Below, in pieces: positions 24,630 to 36,643 of a stretch of DNA of 64,000 bases (the stretch's first letter is position 1; every line of letters begins with the position of its first letter). The notes below the pieces were generated by a model. It was not told the DNA's origin. It searched no databases and saw nothing but the letters and a program-made list of their open reading frames with translations. The stretch spans positions 362,146,921-362,210,920 of the forward strand of contig CM022297.1 in assembly GCA_011799875.1 (NCBI GenBank), read 5' to 3'. The stretch comes from Thinopyrum elongatum. Taxonomy: Eukaryota > Streptophyta > Magnoliopsida > Poales > Poaceae. A program made the position numbers and the translations under genes.

Positions 24630-25032
24630 GGCGGCAACTGGCTCGGCCGGGCTAGGCGAGGTAGGTGGAGCAGTGAGCTGCCTCGCTCGTAACTGCCGGG
24701 CTCGGCGGGCCACCCAGACGGCTTTTATGCCGGAGAACTGCTCTTCCTGCTCGTCGGATGCAGCCAAAAGAGTGGAGAAAATGGTTGAAGGAGGATCTTG
24801 GTCGGCGTCCCGCACCTGAACGGACGTGTGGTCGGAGTGGGTTTCTCGCGTGTTTAAATGTAGGTGGTTGAATGTGGCGAGGAGGCGGGTACAGCTGGGA
24901 GTGCAGTGGGCGGCACCCTCGGCCGGCGTGCCACTTCAATGGCGGACAAAGTGAGAGGTCACATCCACCCTGACCCTCTAGACCGTGGACCTTGACCGTG
25001 TATGTCCGGCTTTGAGCACAACATTATCCTAA

Positions 25033-25312
25033 GGCTGGTCATAGTGGGAGTAACATAGCTAGTAACATAACGCACCCCAATGCAAATTTGCTTAGGTGGC
25101 AAGTAATTAATGAAAAGAGAGGTGCTTAGAGTAACATAATACTACTATGTTACTATAACATAGCCCTTCCCAAGAATAAATTTGTCTATAAGTTAATAAA
25201 TGCAATCATCTATATGTTACTACTTCTTTGTTACTTTCATTATTAACGTAGTAACATAGGCTAGTGTCATATGCATGACACTACTCTAAGTTACTCCCCA
25301 CTATGACTAGCC
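25033..25312. mobile_element. MITE with GGCTGGTCATAGTGGGAGTAA termini
   Basis: 280 bp. The left end GGCTGGTCATAGTGGGAGTAA is the inverted complement of the right end TTACTCCCCACTATGACTAGCC with few mismatches. AT-rich interior with TAACATAG repeats. Probably PIF/Harbinger- or Mutator-derived; the target duplication is not clear (TAA before, AAT after). A truncated relative lies at 23450. Confidence 0.75.
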
Positions 25313-26589
25313 AATGGACCTTGACGGTGTACGTCACCTTGTGTCCAGATCTGAGATGCCACGTGTACTAGATGAATGACTCAAAAGTTTGACCCGTGAT
25401 GCTAGGTGCGAGCCGAGGAACACTGTTGGAGAGACCCCCCCTCTTAATTTTCCTACATTGGTTGTTTGATTCATAGGATAGAATGCTATAGGATTTTTCC
25501 CTATGAAATCATGTGTTAATTGGCAATCTAGCATCCACTCCAACTTTTTTTCACTTCCTTTGTTTTTCCTTTGTCAAACACTGTGTTAATGCTAGTATGG
25601 GATTCAAGTGGACATGCCACTCCAATCCTTTATTTTTCCTATTCCTGCATTTTAAGTTCCTATGAATGAAAGAAAAGAAACAAAGAGAGTACTTGCTCTA
25701 AATGATGTGCCATTGCAAGAGCCGCGTATATTAATTAACCATGCTCGAAAAAGGTGGCCCAGCTTTGGCTATAGTGTGTTGTACTCCTACTAATGGTTAG
25801 TAGGTGACCTTGCGCTTGGCTCTTCGTGTCTTCCGGAAGTCGAACAATGATGATGGTACTATAGTATTATATACTTCTGGCAATCTGACACCAAAAGCTT
25901 CTCCTCGTGCTGCGAGCCACCACGCGCGTGTGGGCGAGGGAGAGGGCATAGTAAGCAAGCTTCTCGTCGTTCTGCGAGTTGACGGGACACATCAAAGTTA
26001 TTTATTACTCTCTCCAAAAAGGGCCGACCATGTCCATGGCTACCATCCCGTGCTCCGTCATTGAGTACGTGCACGATTCACGTGCCATCAAGGAGAAAAA
26101 AAATTGCGTAGTACGTGCCATCGAAGTGCACGACTCACTTACGCAATGTTTATCTCCATTTTCTTGCATGACACGTTCACCTTGATGCTAGATGTCCCGC
26201 GTGTTGGCAAAAAGATGAACAAAGCTCACGTCTAAAACAAAAGAGTGGAAGAACATAGATTCCCGACGACCGAGAAGGAGCAAGGAACCTCGCCATGGAG
26301 CGCCTGCACTCATAATATTTTATATTATTCAGCGATATAAAATCAACCAAATCTCTCCACGTTTAACCGAAAGAGTCCGAAACACATCATACATGGCCCA
26401 CCTCACGCATTCACCATATTCCTCGGCCTCCGTGCGACACCTAGTTATAGTATATCCAGCAGCCCATCGCTTCTCGCACCTCGTCCTTATAGCCCGTGCG
26501 ACACCTAGTTATAGTAGTATATCCAGCAGCCCGTCGCTTCTCGCTCCTCGTCCTTAGCCCGTGCGATAGCTAGTTATAGTATAACTGAA

Positions 26590-26750
26590 AGAGTACTTGC
26601 TCTTTGAGCAAAGGGCATCCCTAAGCACACATTAATTTCCTGGGCATGCTTCTTTCTACTCAATGTTGCGTGCACTTTGAGCATGTTGGCAACTCCACTG
26701 CTAGCTTGGTGGCTCATCTTGCAATTGACGTCAACACATTGCAGCACTCC
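26590..26750. repeat. Segment X2, duplicate of 20752-20880
   Basis: TGAGCAAAGGGC, then CATGCTTCTTTCT-CTCAATGTTGCGTGC, GAGCATGTTGGCAACTCCAC, CTAGCTTG-TGGCTCATCTTG and ACACATTGCAGCA are shared with 20752-20880 in the same orientation. It marks the junction between the two halves of the duplicated block. Confidence 0.75.
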
Positions 26751-26905
26751 TACAAGGCCCAGAGGTTAATTTGAGAACAAGTACCTCGAGGTTAATTTCA
26801 CATACATGACAAAAATTATTAAAAAGTAAGGCGATAGACCTTCGATAAACAGGTGTTCAAAAAACAAAAAATGTAGAAAACTACAAAACAAAGACCTCGA
26901 GGTTC

Positions 26906-26969
26906 AACTAATTTGATGTGTCACTATAAAGGTTATTTTAAACCTTTATAGTGACCCATCAAATTAGTT
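26906..26969. repeat. 64-nt near-perfect inverted repeat (foldback)
   Basis: Arms 26906-26934 and 26941-26969 are 29 bases each with one mismatch, separated by ATTTTA. Arm core: GTCACTATAAAGGTT / AACCTTTATAGTGAC. It lies in otherwise single-copy-looking sequence between X2 and Q2. It could be a tiny foldback element, a palindromic repair product or a small hairpin transcript. Confidence 0.9.
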
Positions 26970-27463
26970 AATATCGACTACACTTCCCATCCGGTCACCC
27001 ATCTCATGACTACTCCAGCCTCAGCACAGTTAACTTGGGAGTTCTGTTAGATGAGCTATTGGTAGGGAAGCTGGTCCTTGCTGATATAGGATGCCTCTTC
27101 ATATCCTTTATTGCGTACACCGATGACCGCCCGTTGCCGCCCATTGGTCAATGCCACGTCCCCCGCGAATGTAGAAGCTTCCCTCCCTCGTCTAGCTGCT
27201 TCCCGCGTTTTCTCCTGTTTTTTCCGCCAGCCCACCTATAGAACCGCCTAGCGCCGGGCAATTCCTCTCCAAACACCTAGCGAGGCTGTTGATCCGAACA
27301 AGTCTAGACTTGTTTCCAGTGGATTCATTGACGTGGCACCGGAAGGGTGTGACAGCTGACTCTGACAAAATAATTGACTACCATGTTGGCATAAATGAGC
27401 ATGGGGCCCACTTGTCAGCATGCTGGACGGAGGAAGTAACGCAAGACAAAATGGAGCGCGAAA
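26970..27463. other. Non-coding stretch
   Basis: Unique-looking sequence with short open frames only. No repeat partner, TIR or gene that I can support. Confidence 0.4.
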
Positions 27464-27754
27464 GAGCAAGTACAATAAGGTGATGTAGGCGGGCTGTAAG
27501 GCTTTAAATAATATATTTTTGCTTAGTTGGATGAGAGAGAAGAGGTGAGAGAAGAGAAGCGGGCTACAAACTTACAGCCGGCTATAGCACGAGCTCCAAC
27601 ACCTTTTGTGAGAGAAACATGTGGGCCATATATTAATAATGTACTAGTAGTATACTAGTATGACTAACTATTGTATGAGTGGGCTATAAGATTGGCTATA
27701 AGTGACATGGCAAATTCATATAGCCGGCTGTTGGCTATACTATTAACCATGCTC
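27464..27754. mobile_element. MITE with GAGCAAGTACAATAAGG terminus
   Basis: 291 bp. The start GAGCAAGTACAATAAGG and end CTATTAACCATGCTC are imperfect inverted repeats. The interior has the paired blocks GGCGGGCTGTAAGG / AGCCGGCTATAGC and ATAGCCGGCTGTTGGCTATA typical of a very common grass MITE group. A remnant of the same right end (TTAATTAACCATGCTCGAA) is at about 25731-25750. Confidence 0.7.
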
Positions 27755-27769
27755 GAAGTGTGCGAATCA

Positions 27770-29075
27770 ATTGGCTCACGTGTGATGACCACTGGGGCAA
27801 TTCACTCAGATTGTACCTAATAAACAAATTCGTGCAAACACGGCCAGATTTCATTACATTTACTAGTACATAAAATAACCGGTTTCCACGCGGAGTAGGT
27901 TTCTCGGATTCCACGCGGGTTTAATGTAGGCGTTTAAATGCGGCGAGGAGGCTCATTCAGCTGGGCGTGCAGTGGGTGGCGCCCTCGGCCAGCGCGCCGC
28001 TTCAATGGCGGACGCAGTGAGAGGTCGCGTCCGCCCTGTGCCGCCTTGACCATGGACCTTAGTACATTAGTCGTTTGATTCATAAGATTGAATCCTATAG
28101 GAATTTTTACCTATAGTATGGAATCACATGTACAACTATAACATTTCATTGGAAATCTATAGAATCCGCTCCAACTTTTTTTCACTTCCTTTCTTTCTCC
28201 TGTGGCATCAAACACTCAGTGCTGATACTATGGGATTCAAGTGGACATCCCACTCGAATCCTTTGTTTTTCCTATTCCTGCATTTTAAGAATCCTATTAC
28301 TTGCTCTAAATGATGTGCGAATCAAAGAAAAGAAACGGAGGGAGTACTTGCTCTAAATGATGTGGAGTTCCATTCCTCTTGTTCACTGTGTAAATCTCTA
28401 TATGTACAGTCTTTCACGGACGGAGGGAGTAGGTTGAGCACTTGAGCTTGAGCGTGTGTGTTGCGTCGTGTGCTGTGTGCCGCATGGATGCGTGAGTGTT
28501 GCGTGTGTGCATGTGTACATGTGATTGTTGCATGCATGCATGAGGCTTCTACTCCCTCCCATTGACATGTTCATATTTCAAGCTTCATTAAAACGTTGCA
28601 TGCAAGAATTAAGAGAAAACTCCACCTACGTTCGTGACCGCTGGTGAATCTCTCCTACAAAGTTGGTCAAACTTTACAAAGTTTGACTTTGAAAAAATCT
28701 TATATGCAGACTAAAAAGAAATGGAGGACCTGTGGACCTGGATGCTGGATGTTTTCTACAAAGTTCTTGCATGACCCGTGAACCTGGATGCTGGATGTCC
28801 CACGTGTCGGCAAAACGAAGAAGAACGCTTTCCGACGACCGAGAAAGAGCAAGGAACCTCGCGGTGGATTGTTCTGGACTCTTAATGTATTTTATATATT
28901 CAGTGATATAAAATCAACCCAATCTTCTCCACATCTAGTAGACCTCCGAAACACGGCAGCCCAGTGTAGTTTACATCATACATGTCCCACCTCACGCTAT
29001 CACCATATTTCTTGGCCTCCGTGCGACACCTAGCTCTAGTAATCCACCAGCCCGTATTGCTTCTTGTCTCTCTCA
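27770..29075. repeat. Segment Q2 of the duplicated block
   Basis: Diverged, shorter version of Q1 in the same orientation (anchors listed under Q1). It ends with the TAAAATCAACC-AATCT...CCTCCGTGCGACACCTAG block shared with 26338-26450. No gene. It contains Stowaway-type debris (ACGGAGGGAGTA at 28337 and 28420). Confidence 0.7.
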
Positions 29076-29083
29076 AAGTACTA

Positions 29084-29291
29084 CTCCCTTCATCCATACG
29101 TATATATATAGGGCATAATGTATTCTTTGAGGTTGCCTTTGACTATTGATAAGACTTTATATAATTTGAAAATTATATCATTCAAAGATCTTTTCACGTA
29201 CGAAATTGACGGTATGCTTTGAGCAACTTGCATGTCCTATACTATTAGTCTCGAAAAACTCATTAGGCCCTATATACATGGAAAGATGGAG
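29084..29291. mobile_element. Stowaway-like MITE (Tc1/Mariner)
   Basis: 208 bp between TA dinucleotides (29082-29083 and 29292-29293). The ends CTCCCTTCATCCATACGTAT and CCCTATATACATGGAAAGATGGAG are inverted repeats with several mismatches. CTCCCT...TCC with a TA target is the hallmark of grass Stowaway MITEs. Confidence 0.8.
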
Positions 29292-29293
29292 TA

Positions 29294-29940
29294 CATGATA
29301 CATCAAAACACTCACCATCTAGTAGTTCATTGGTTGGTTTCGATTTTTGAATTGAGTAGTGCTAGTACACTTGATGTTGTGCTGCTACCGTCCAATATTC
29401 GCGTGTGGTGGTTTCTGGAATAAAAAAAGGAGGTAGTACTTACTGTGGGAAAGGTGAAGTGATGGTTGCTTCGTCCGAGCAACGTATTACTCTGGGAATA
29501 TTGGAGTACCAGCAGATTCAACGAAGAGTTAAATGATGGTTGCTTCGTCCGAGCAACTTACTGTGGCGAAGCTGGGGCTCTGTGATTTGACTGCTCACTA
29601 GTCATTATTACTGCGGCGCAACGACTGGGGTGAATCTCCCCTGCAGTTGTGCACTCTCAATATTGGTGCATGGTAGGTGGAGCTGGATGAAGGATGTCCC
29701 ACATGTCGGCGGAACAAAGTTAATTGGTTTCTAGCATTGCTATCAATCTTTCAGGATTTGTTTATATGTACGCATAATTTTCTAGCATAATGAAATTGTA
29801 CTGTAATGCTATGAAGGTTTCAACTTTGGTTCCCGCAGAAAAAAAAAGGTTTCAACTTGGGATTCATGTGTCCTCTTGCCTCAAGATTGTCTCGTTACAA
29901 CATTCCATCAAATACAAATGAAACTACCATGGATACTAAT
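29294..29940. other. Non-coding stretch with a local duplication
   Basis: GATGGTTGCTTCGTCCGAGCAAC occurs at about 29461 and 29534, a direct repeat about 73 bases apart. GCTGGATGAAGGATGTCCCACATGTCGG (29682) echoes 28788-28810. No gene. Confidence 0.55.
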
Positions 29941-31320
29941 GCATCTTAATGATTCGCAGATCAGCGCCAATATTCACATCACAAGTGAAGACGAAGTTGT
30001 GAGAAGGTGTACAAATAAAGGAAAATATATAATTGATTGATGTTGTTCGTAGGCATGGCTCCATTTCCTGGCCACGGTGTTCACTGGTTCGCAGCTAGTT
30101 TCACGCAGCTCTATAGCCAAGAAAGAGGTGTATGGAGGAACGTCACAATCCGATCATTTTGTGCAGTTCCAATAAAATTGAGTTGATCATCCATGTTTGC
30201 AAAGATATTCAGTCAGTGTGATTACAATAATAGTGGAACTAGATGATGAAAGATAACACACACAAATAGAAGCCGATCACCTCTGCGATCTCTTTTAAGA
30301 CTAACTACTTGTTGGAGAAGATTAGGCTCGGAGTTGGATGAGGAGGATAGCAAAACCAATCTCCCTTTCTGCAGTTCCACAGAAATGTAAAAACGTTGCC
30401 CGTGCGACATTTTAGCAGAACTGCACAAGACACTCTTAAGAAAAAAGTGATTTGTGCAGTTCACCAAAAGGTCGCAATAGCAACGAGGTGAAATGGACAG
30501 CCCTGTTTGCAAAAAAGAGGTAGAAAGGAAACAATTATTGGCCAGTAACAGTTGAAGACACATACGATGACAAAAAATAAGCATAATCCTTGTCCTAAGG
30601 GAAGATAGCAGCACGGTTGTTTATCTAAAACGGTGTGAGGACAAGATTGCAATATGGAAAGTACGCCAGACGAGCTACATTTTGGGAAACGAACTAGGGA
30701 AGATCCACATGCAGGATTTTCCCCATGCAGCAACATGGGAAGATGGGCAGTGGAGCAAGGCCGGATGGGATACCTAGGGGTCATCGGGATGAAACTAGGA
30801 GGGCGGCGGCAGGCGGGATCTGCCCATACTGCAGGAGCAAGCAAGTGGCATAGGCCCTACCACGCCAGAGCTTGGTCAGAGAGAACGTCGGGTACCGCAG
30901 ATTGGGACGTGCTGCCTCGACGCCGTCGAACGGAGAAATGATGCGCATCCTCTCTTTCTTCCGGCGGACGAGATGCGGCTGGATCAGTGACCAATGGTGA
31001 GAGAGAGAGAGGCCACCGCCGCCTTGTGTGAGATACTGTGAAGAGAGACAAACCTCGGCAGGTAGGCTCCATTGTATATAGTGGAGCAGACTACTTATTT
31101 CTCCATAACAATCATTTTATATTCTATGTACGTGTCATTGAGCAATATAACTTTATTTAAAAATAATGCGCCAACGCATCAAGTCGAACTTTGTTTCGTG
31201 CACGTGTGGTACACGACCTCCGTAAGTAAACAACCACTACACACTCTCAAATTAGCACGTGGGCTGCCATTTCGTACTTGAGCTCCACCGTGTACCCGCG
31301 CGGGTGTGGCCGGGCACGAA
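29940..31320. repeat. Segment P2 of the duplicated block
   Basis: Diverged partner of P1 (20680-23215), same orientation, placed after Q2, so the order of segments is P1-Q1-X2-Q2-P2. The TGTGCAGTTCC motif occurs at about 30160, 30368 and 30451. 30880-31080 read on the minus strand is a pyrimidine-rich leader-like tract similar to 22830-22970. No convincing ORF. Confidence 0.6.
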
Positions 31321-33000
31321 GCATGAGTACATGCACCTATTCTCTTTGTGTACGTACACCACCTACGTGGGTGTGTGTGAGAGAGATACAAACCTAGAGA
31401 GAGATGGTGTGTGGGTTCGTGAGTGTTTTTTTTTGGGGGGTGCGTGAGAGATAGACAGGGAATATGTGTCGATGATATCTCAAATAAAAAATGTAACATA
31501 TGCAATGTGTGTGAAACAGAGGCCTGGATATATCATATATAGAGGGGGCGATCCATGAGAAGAGAGTGGAGGTATCATCGGCGTGAGATATCCATAGAAT
31601 CGAAGAGAGGGATGAAGTGTGTGTGTGTGCGCGCGATCGATAGAGAGTGCCATTGAATTTGTGTGTGCCCACGTCAAAGATATAGGGTGGCTGGCCTACT
31701 GGAACGTGAGAGGCGACAGGTGCAGTTTGTCTCTGTGGCATGGATACCTACCTACAGCGTTCGACTATCGGTGTGGGGGGGGCAGAGACCTAACTATAGA
31801 GGTAAAATGACTGGTATATGTGTGGAGATGGAGAGAGACCTACCTATGTATTGAGGGAGATCGATCGACATCCATGCATATGTGTAGGAGAGGAATAAGG
31901 TTGGGAGAGAGACAGAGCTAGAGTGTCGGAGGGTTGGTGGTGGAGTTGCTTCTCATAAATGGTGGGAGAGGCCTGCTAGACAAACGAAGGCCACGACTAC
32001 AATATCAATAAGAGAGAGGATGTCTGCCTGTCTGTGCACGTTCATGTGAGAGACTGGTTAGGAGGCATGCACGAATGATGAAGGGGACGATATGGCTGTG
32101 GTAAGCAGACATAACTGTGGGTGAATGACCTAAAGAGAAATGACGAATGTGCGCGATGGAGCTAGAGAATTCTGAGGCAGGGTGAGAGGGAGGCGGGTGT
32201 GTGCATGCATGAGAGAAAGTTAGCGCTAGCTACAGAGATAAGAGGATTGTGTGGGTGTAAAAGATGAATAGAGATCATAATTCATTATAAAAGTGGTTTT
32301 GGATATTTGAACAACAGATCATAGTTTTTTAAACCGGCGCATGCATGAATATATATAATGGTGATATGCATGGTGTGGTTATGAACATGTTATACTACAT
32401 ATAATATATAGAACATTTATTTGAATTTGTGATAATGTGTGGCTTTTGCAGCTCAGCGCTAAATACTTGTCATAATGTTGGGGGCGGGGCACTATAATTT
32501 GTGTGATAAACACAGTGTACGTATGAAACATGGCTTAGATTATGAAGATCTAGCTGGTACATCAAATGTACTATTATTTGGAATCAACATCAAGTGTATT
32601 CAAAATTTTGAATTTGAGTTCATATATATATATATATAGTACACATAGTTCATATCTAACTCTATAGTAATCATGTGGTGTGTTGTTAAGATAATATACA
32701 AATGATGGTTTAACTTGGCAACAATCATGATTGTAGATTCTTATTCAAATAGAGAAACGAATTCAAATTTAGTTCGAATTACAGTGGTAGTATAGACATT
32801 TGGAATGCACTAAAATGTTCGTATGAGTAGGTTACATGCATTATACAGCCAGCAAAAAAATTTAATTGGACATAACATGGATTCATAGCTTTGAATAGCA
32901 TTTGTACAGTAAAACGGGACAAGACTCTCTCTTTGTGTGGTGCGAATAGTTTTATTTTTTTTTGTTTTTTTTTGTTGAGGGAAGTGCAAATTGATTTGGT
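31320..33000. other. Low-complexity purine-rich, then AT-rich non-coding stretch
   Basis: 31375-32250 is rich in GAGAGA, TGTGTG and ATCGAT microsatellite-like runs; 32280-32900 is AT-rich with (TA)n at 32623-32637. I see no gene and no CACTA left terminus here, although the CACTA right end at 46130 requires a partner somewhere upstream. Confidence 0.5.
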
Positions 33001-33009
33001 ACGTACATT

Positions 33010-33240
33010 ATTACACATTAGGCTTGTCCCTAAATTTCAACCCGGGCCTTGTTATCCCAAAAATTCAGATATCGTGCTCCCAAAACTCGTGCCTTCACAA
33101 CCCACGTCTTGCTATCCCGAAATTACAACGCGCGCGAAAACTCCCTCCAGCTGCCAAATCCCGACACGCGAAATCCCCCTTCTAACCTTGAGCCGAAAGG
33201 GCCGTTAGTTCAAATCAGTGGGGCTACTTTTGTAACACAC
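33010..33240 (+). promoter_or_regulatory. Upstream region of the CACTA gene with repeated ATCCCGAAATT-like motif
   Basis: GCCTTGTTATCCCAAAAATTC (33046), CGTGCTCCCAAAACTCGTGCC (33073) and GTCTTGCTATCCCGAAATTAC (33105) are related short tandem units 170-360 bases before the first ATG (33409). A promoter role is inferred from position only. Confidence 0.3.
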
Positions 33241-34616
33241 CCTACATTTTGGATAAGCGTGTCCCTAAGTCATGCTTCCCCCCTCCCATCACCTCCTTTT
33301 CGCCATTCGAAATCCCAGGCGGCCATAACCTCTCTGCTCCAGCTGCGAAACCCCACCCTCCGCCGTCCGCCACCCCACCGCGGCCCAGCTGGAACCTCTT
33401 CCCCGACGATGTCATCCACTGCAACAGCTCGACATCCCTCATCCGCCGCCCTGGATGAGGATCCGTCGTCGATCTCGTCGTCCCGCCAGTTCAGCCGCCC
33501 CGTCCTCCACCTCCAAGGAGCTTCTCCGACGATCACCTCATGTATCATGGCTGCTCCATACCCACAGTACCGCCTTAACCTGCTCCACCGGAACCGCAGC
33601 ATCCTCACTGACTCCTCGGACGAAGCCGAGGCCTACTCGGCGCCACCAAAGAGGTTGTACACTCATCGCATCGCACCTTCTCCTTAACTTGACCTCCCGG
33701 CACCGCCGGTGCTCGATCCCGCTCCCCCATGGCACGGCTACCTCGTAGTCGGCGCCGCCGGCGACATCTCCACGGCGGCTCTCCCCCAGTGCGACGCTCC
33801 CTCGGGGGCGGCGTCCATACCAGCCGGATCTGCTGTTGCTGCTGCTCCGGCTCTCGCTCGCTTGCACTGATGCTGCTCCTGCTACTCCGTCTCTCGCTCG
33901 CTCGCTCGTGCTGCTGCTGCTGCTCCGTCTCTCGCTCGGCCACGCTGCTGCTCTGCTCTTCGCCTCACTCATGCTGCTGATGCTAGTACACGGGCTGCTG
34001 CAGTTACACAAGTTGCTGCTCTGGCTCTAGTTCGCGCTCCTCCGGCTGCTATCTGCTACTATGTTCCCTGTCGATCGCCTACTGATTTAGATCACTGTTT
34101 CTCTACTACTAGTGCTCGAGCGGCCTAAACTACATGTGAAGTGCCTCTCTGCTACCAGTGCGTTCAGTTTAGATAGTAACATTCAGATTCCACAGAAAAT
34201 TTTAGTTTCGATAGTTAAGTTCAGAGTCAATAGTTTTTACCTCATTCGTTGTAGTCAGGTGTTTTTTAGTGATGTAAATTTTACATCTATCACTTTTTGC
34301 TAATGTATTTTACATCATCTATTGGAGATGCTAATAGAATCCCACTTGAGATTAACGATGTCTGTCTTGTACTGCTTCAGCCTCGACGTCTTACGGCTCG
34401 CCGGAGCTGCTCCAACAACAGAACCATCCATCACAATAGAGCAGTACCCTGGACGCCGTCTACAGACGCCTCAGATCTTCCTCCACACCTCTGACAGCCA
34501 CCTCTGCCGCAACTTCTTCAGCGACCAACCCAATGATGCTGAGGTTGACACGGCTATGCCAAAGAGGTTGTACACTTGTCGCATCACTTGTTACTCTACA
34601 TTCATGTCGATCCATT

Positions 34617-35011
34617 AGGGCTATTTTGGTTCAAAGGAAAAAGTGAAGGAAAAACATAGCAATAGGAAATTTTCCTATGGTACTCTACTATTCAATTATT
34701 CATGCATTTCGTTGAAAGGAATGGAGCAAAACATCCACCTGGACCTACTTTTCAAAATCCTATGCATGAAAACAAGACTAAGTGCATTAGTGGTAGAATA
34801 ACATTCTAACTGTACACACTTTCATATGGTTTCACTTTAATATGGCCATGTTTCTTTGCATTCCTCTGCTCTTCCAATTCCTGTGAACCAAACACCCTAG
34901 TTGACAGAAATCCTGTGTTTACAAATGCTCTGTTTCCCACGTGCATTCCTATCCTATTCCGGTGTTTTTCCTATCCCTGCGTTTTTAGAATCCTGCAAGC
35001 CAAAGGAGCCC
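34617..35011. mobile_element. Probable MITE in a CACTA intron
   Basis: AGGGCTATTTTGGTTCAAAGG at the left and AGCCAAAGGAGCCCT at the right are imperfect inverted repeats. The body has TTCCTATCCTATTCC and GAAAAACATAGCAATAGGAAA, seen in hAT/Mutator-like grass MITEs. No clear target duplication. Confidence 0.55.
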
Positions 35012-35097
35012 TTACAGAATCACTTCAGTTAAAGATAGGTGTCGAAGAAAACTTTGTGTGGTTTGTCCTACTCCTGCCGCGACGTCGTCCACCTCAC

Positions 35098-36643
35098 TGA
35101 TGTCTGCTAGAACTACGTCGGTTTTTCCCCAGAGAGGAAGGGATGATGTAGCACAGCGATGGTAGGTATTTCCCTCAGTGATGAGACCAAGGTTATCGAA
35201 CCAGTAGGAGAACCATGCAACACCACGTAAACAGCTCCTGTACACAAAGAACAAATACTTGCAACCAGATGTGTTAAAGGGGTTGTCAATCCCTTTCGGG
35301 TAACGAGATAGATAAAATTGTAGTAGATTGAAAGATGCAAATAAAAGCAAATAAAATTCAGCGAGGTATTTTTGGGTTTTTGGATTAATAGATCTGAAAA
35401 TAAAAGTTGCAAATAAATAAAAGAGCGAATAGCAAAATAGATCTTGAAGGCAAATATATTAAAGAAGAGACCCGGGGGCCGTAGTTTTCACTAGTGGCTT
35501 CTCTCGAGAAAAATAGCAAACGGTGGAAACAAATTACTGTTGGGCAATTGATAGAACTTCAAATAATCATGACGATATCCAGGCAATGATCATTATATAG
35601 GCATCACGTCCAAGATTAGTAGACTGAATCCTGCCTGCATCTACTACTATTACTCCACACATCGACCGATATCCAGCATGCATCTAGTGTATTAAGTTCA
35701 TGGAGAAATGGAGTAATGCAATAAGAACGATGACATGATGTAGACAAGATCTATTTATGTAGAAATAGACCCCATCTTGTTATCCTTAATGGCAACGATA
35801 CATATGTGTCGTTTCCCTTTCTGTCACTGGGATCAAGCATCGTAAGATCGAACCCATCACAAAGCACCTCTTCCCATTGCAAGATAAATAGATCAAGTTA
35901 GCCAAACAAAACCCAAATATCGGAGAAGAAATACAAGGCTATAAGCAATCATGCATATAAGAGATCAAAGAAGACTCAAATAACTTTCATGTATAAAAAG
36001 ATAGATCTAATCATAAACTCAAAGTTCATCGGATCCCAACAAACACACCGCAAAAAAGAGTTACATCATATGGATCTCCAAGAGACCATTGTATTGAGAA
36101 TCAAACGAGAGAGAGAAAGCCATCTAGCTACTAACTACGGACCCGAAGGTATACAATGAACTACTCACGCATCATCGGAGAGGCACCAATGAGGATTATG
36201 AACCCCTCTGTGATGGTGTCTAGATTGGATCTGGAACTTGCGGTGGCTGGAATTGATATTCGTTGACTTCCCTAGGGTTTCTGGAATATTGGGGTATTTA
36301 TAGAGCAAAGAGGCGGTGCGGGAGGCCCCCGAGGTGGGCACAACCCACCTGGGCGCGCCTGGTTGTGCTCCCCTCGGAGCACCCCCCCCCCCCCCAGGTG
36401 CTTCTCCGGCCCACTGGATGTCTTCTAGTCCAAAAAAAATCCACAAAAAGTTTCGCTGCGTTTGGACTCCATTTGGTATTGATTTCCTATGATGTAAAAA
36501 ACATGCAGAAAACAGCAACTGGCACTGGGCACTATGTCAATAGGTTAGTACCAAAAATGATATAAAATGATTGTAAAACATCCAAAAAGATAATATAACA
36601 GCATGGAACAATAAAAAATTATAGGTACATTGGAGACGTATCA
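35098..36643 (-). repeat. 3' LTR of element C
   Basis: 1546 bp, near-identical to 39369-40938 apart from scattered transitions, a short deletion near 36228 and an expanded C run (36388-36401). TATA-like CTATAAATA on minus at 36295-36303. Confidence 0.95.

Larger units (their letters stand above)
23640..26590. repeat. Segment Q1 of the duplicated block
   Basis: Diverged partner of Q2 (27770-29075) in the same orientation. Matching anchors: ATGACCACTGG-GCAAT (23651 / 27785), GCAAACACGGCCAGATTTCAT (24082 / 27835), the CGGCGAGGAGG...TTCAATGGCGGAC stretch (24877-24947 / 27943-28012), ATGGGATTCAAGTGGACAT (25597 / 28229) and CCGACGACCGAGAA-GAGCAAGGAACCTCGC (26263 / 28829). Q1 additionally holds two GC-rich stretches (23765-24070 and 24180-24640) and the MITE at 25033, which Q2 lacks. 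Confidence 0.7.

Noticed and set aside
31619..31854. Two overlapping small frames in a GT/GA-rich stretch
   Set aside because: Microsatellite-like sequence with no conservation or domain.
36165..36518. Minus-strand frames with Pro/Ala-rich peptides in the LTRs of C, B and A (also 40432-40818, 12009-12338, 6541-6831, 3679-3900)
   Set aside because: They lie inside the GC-rich U3-type part of LTRs and differ in frame between copies.
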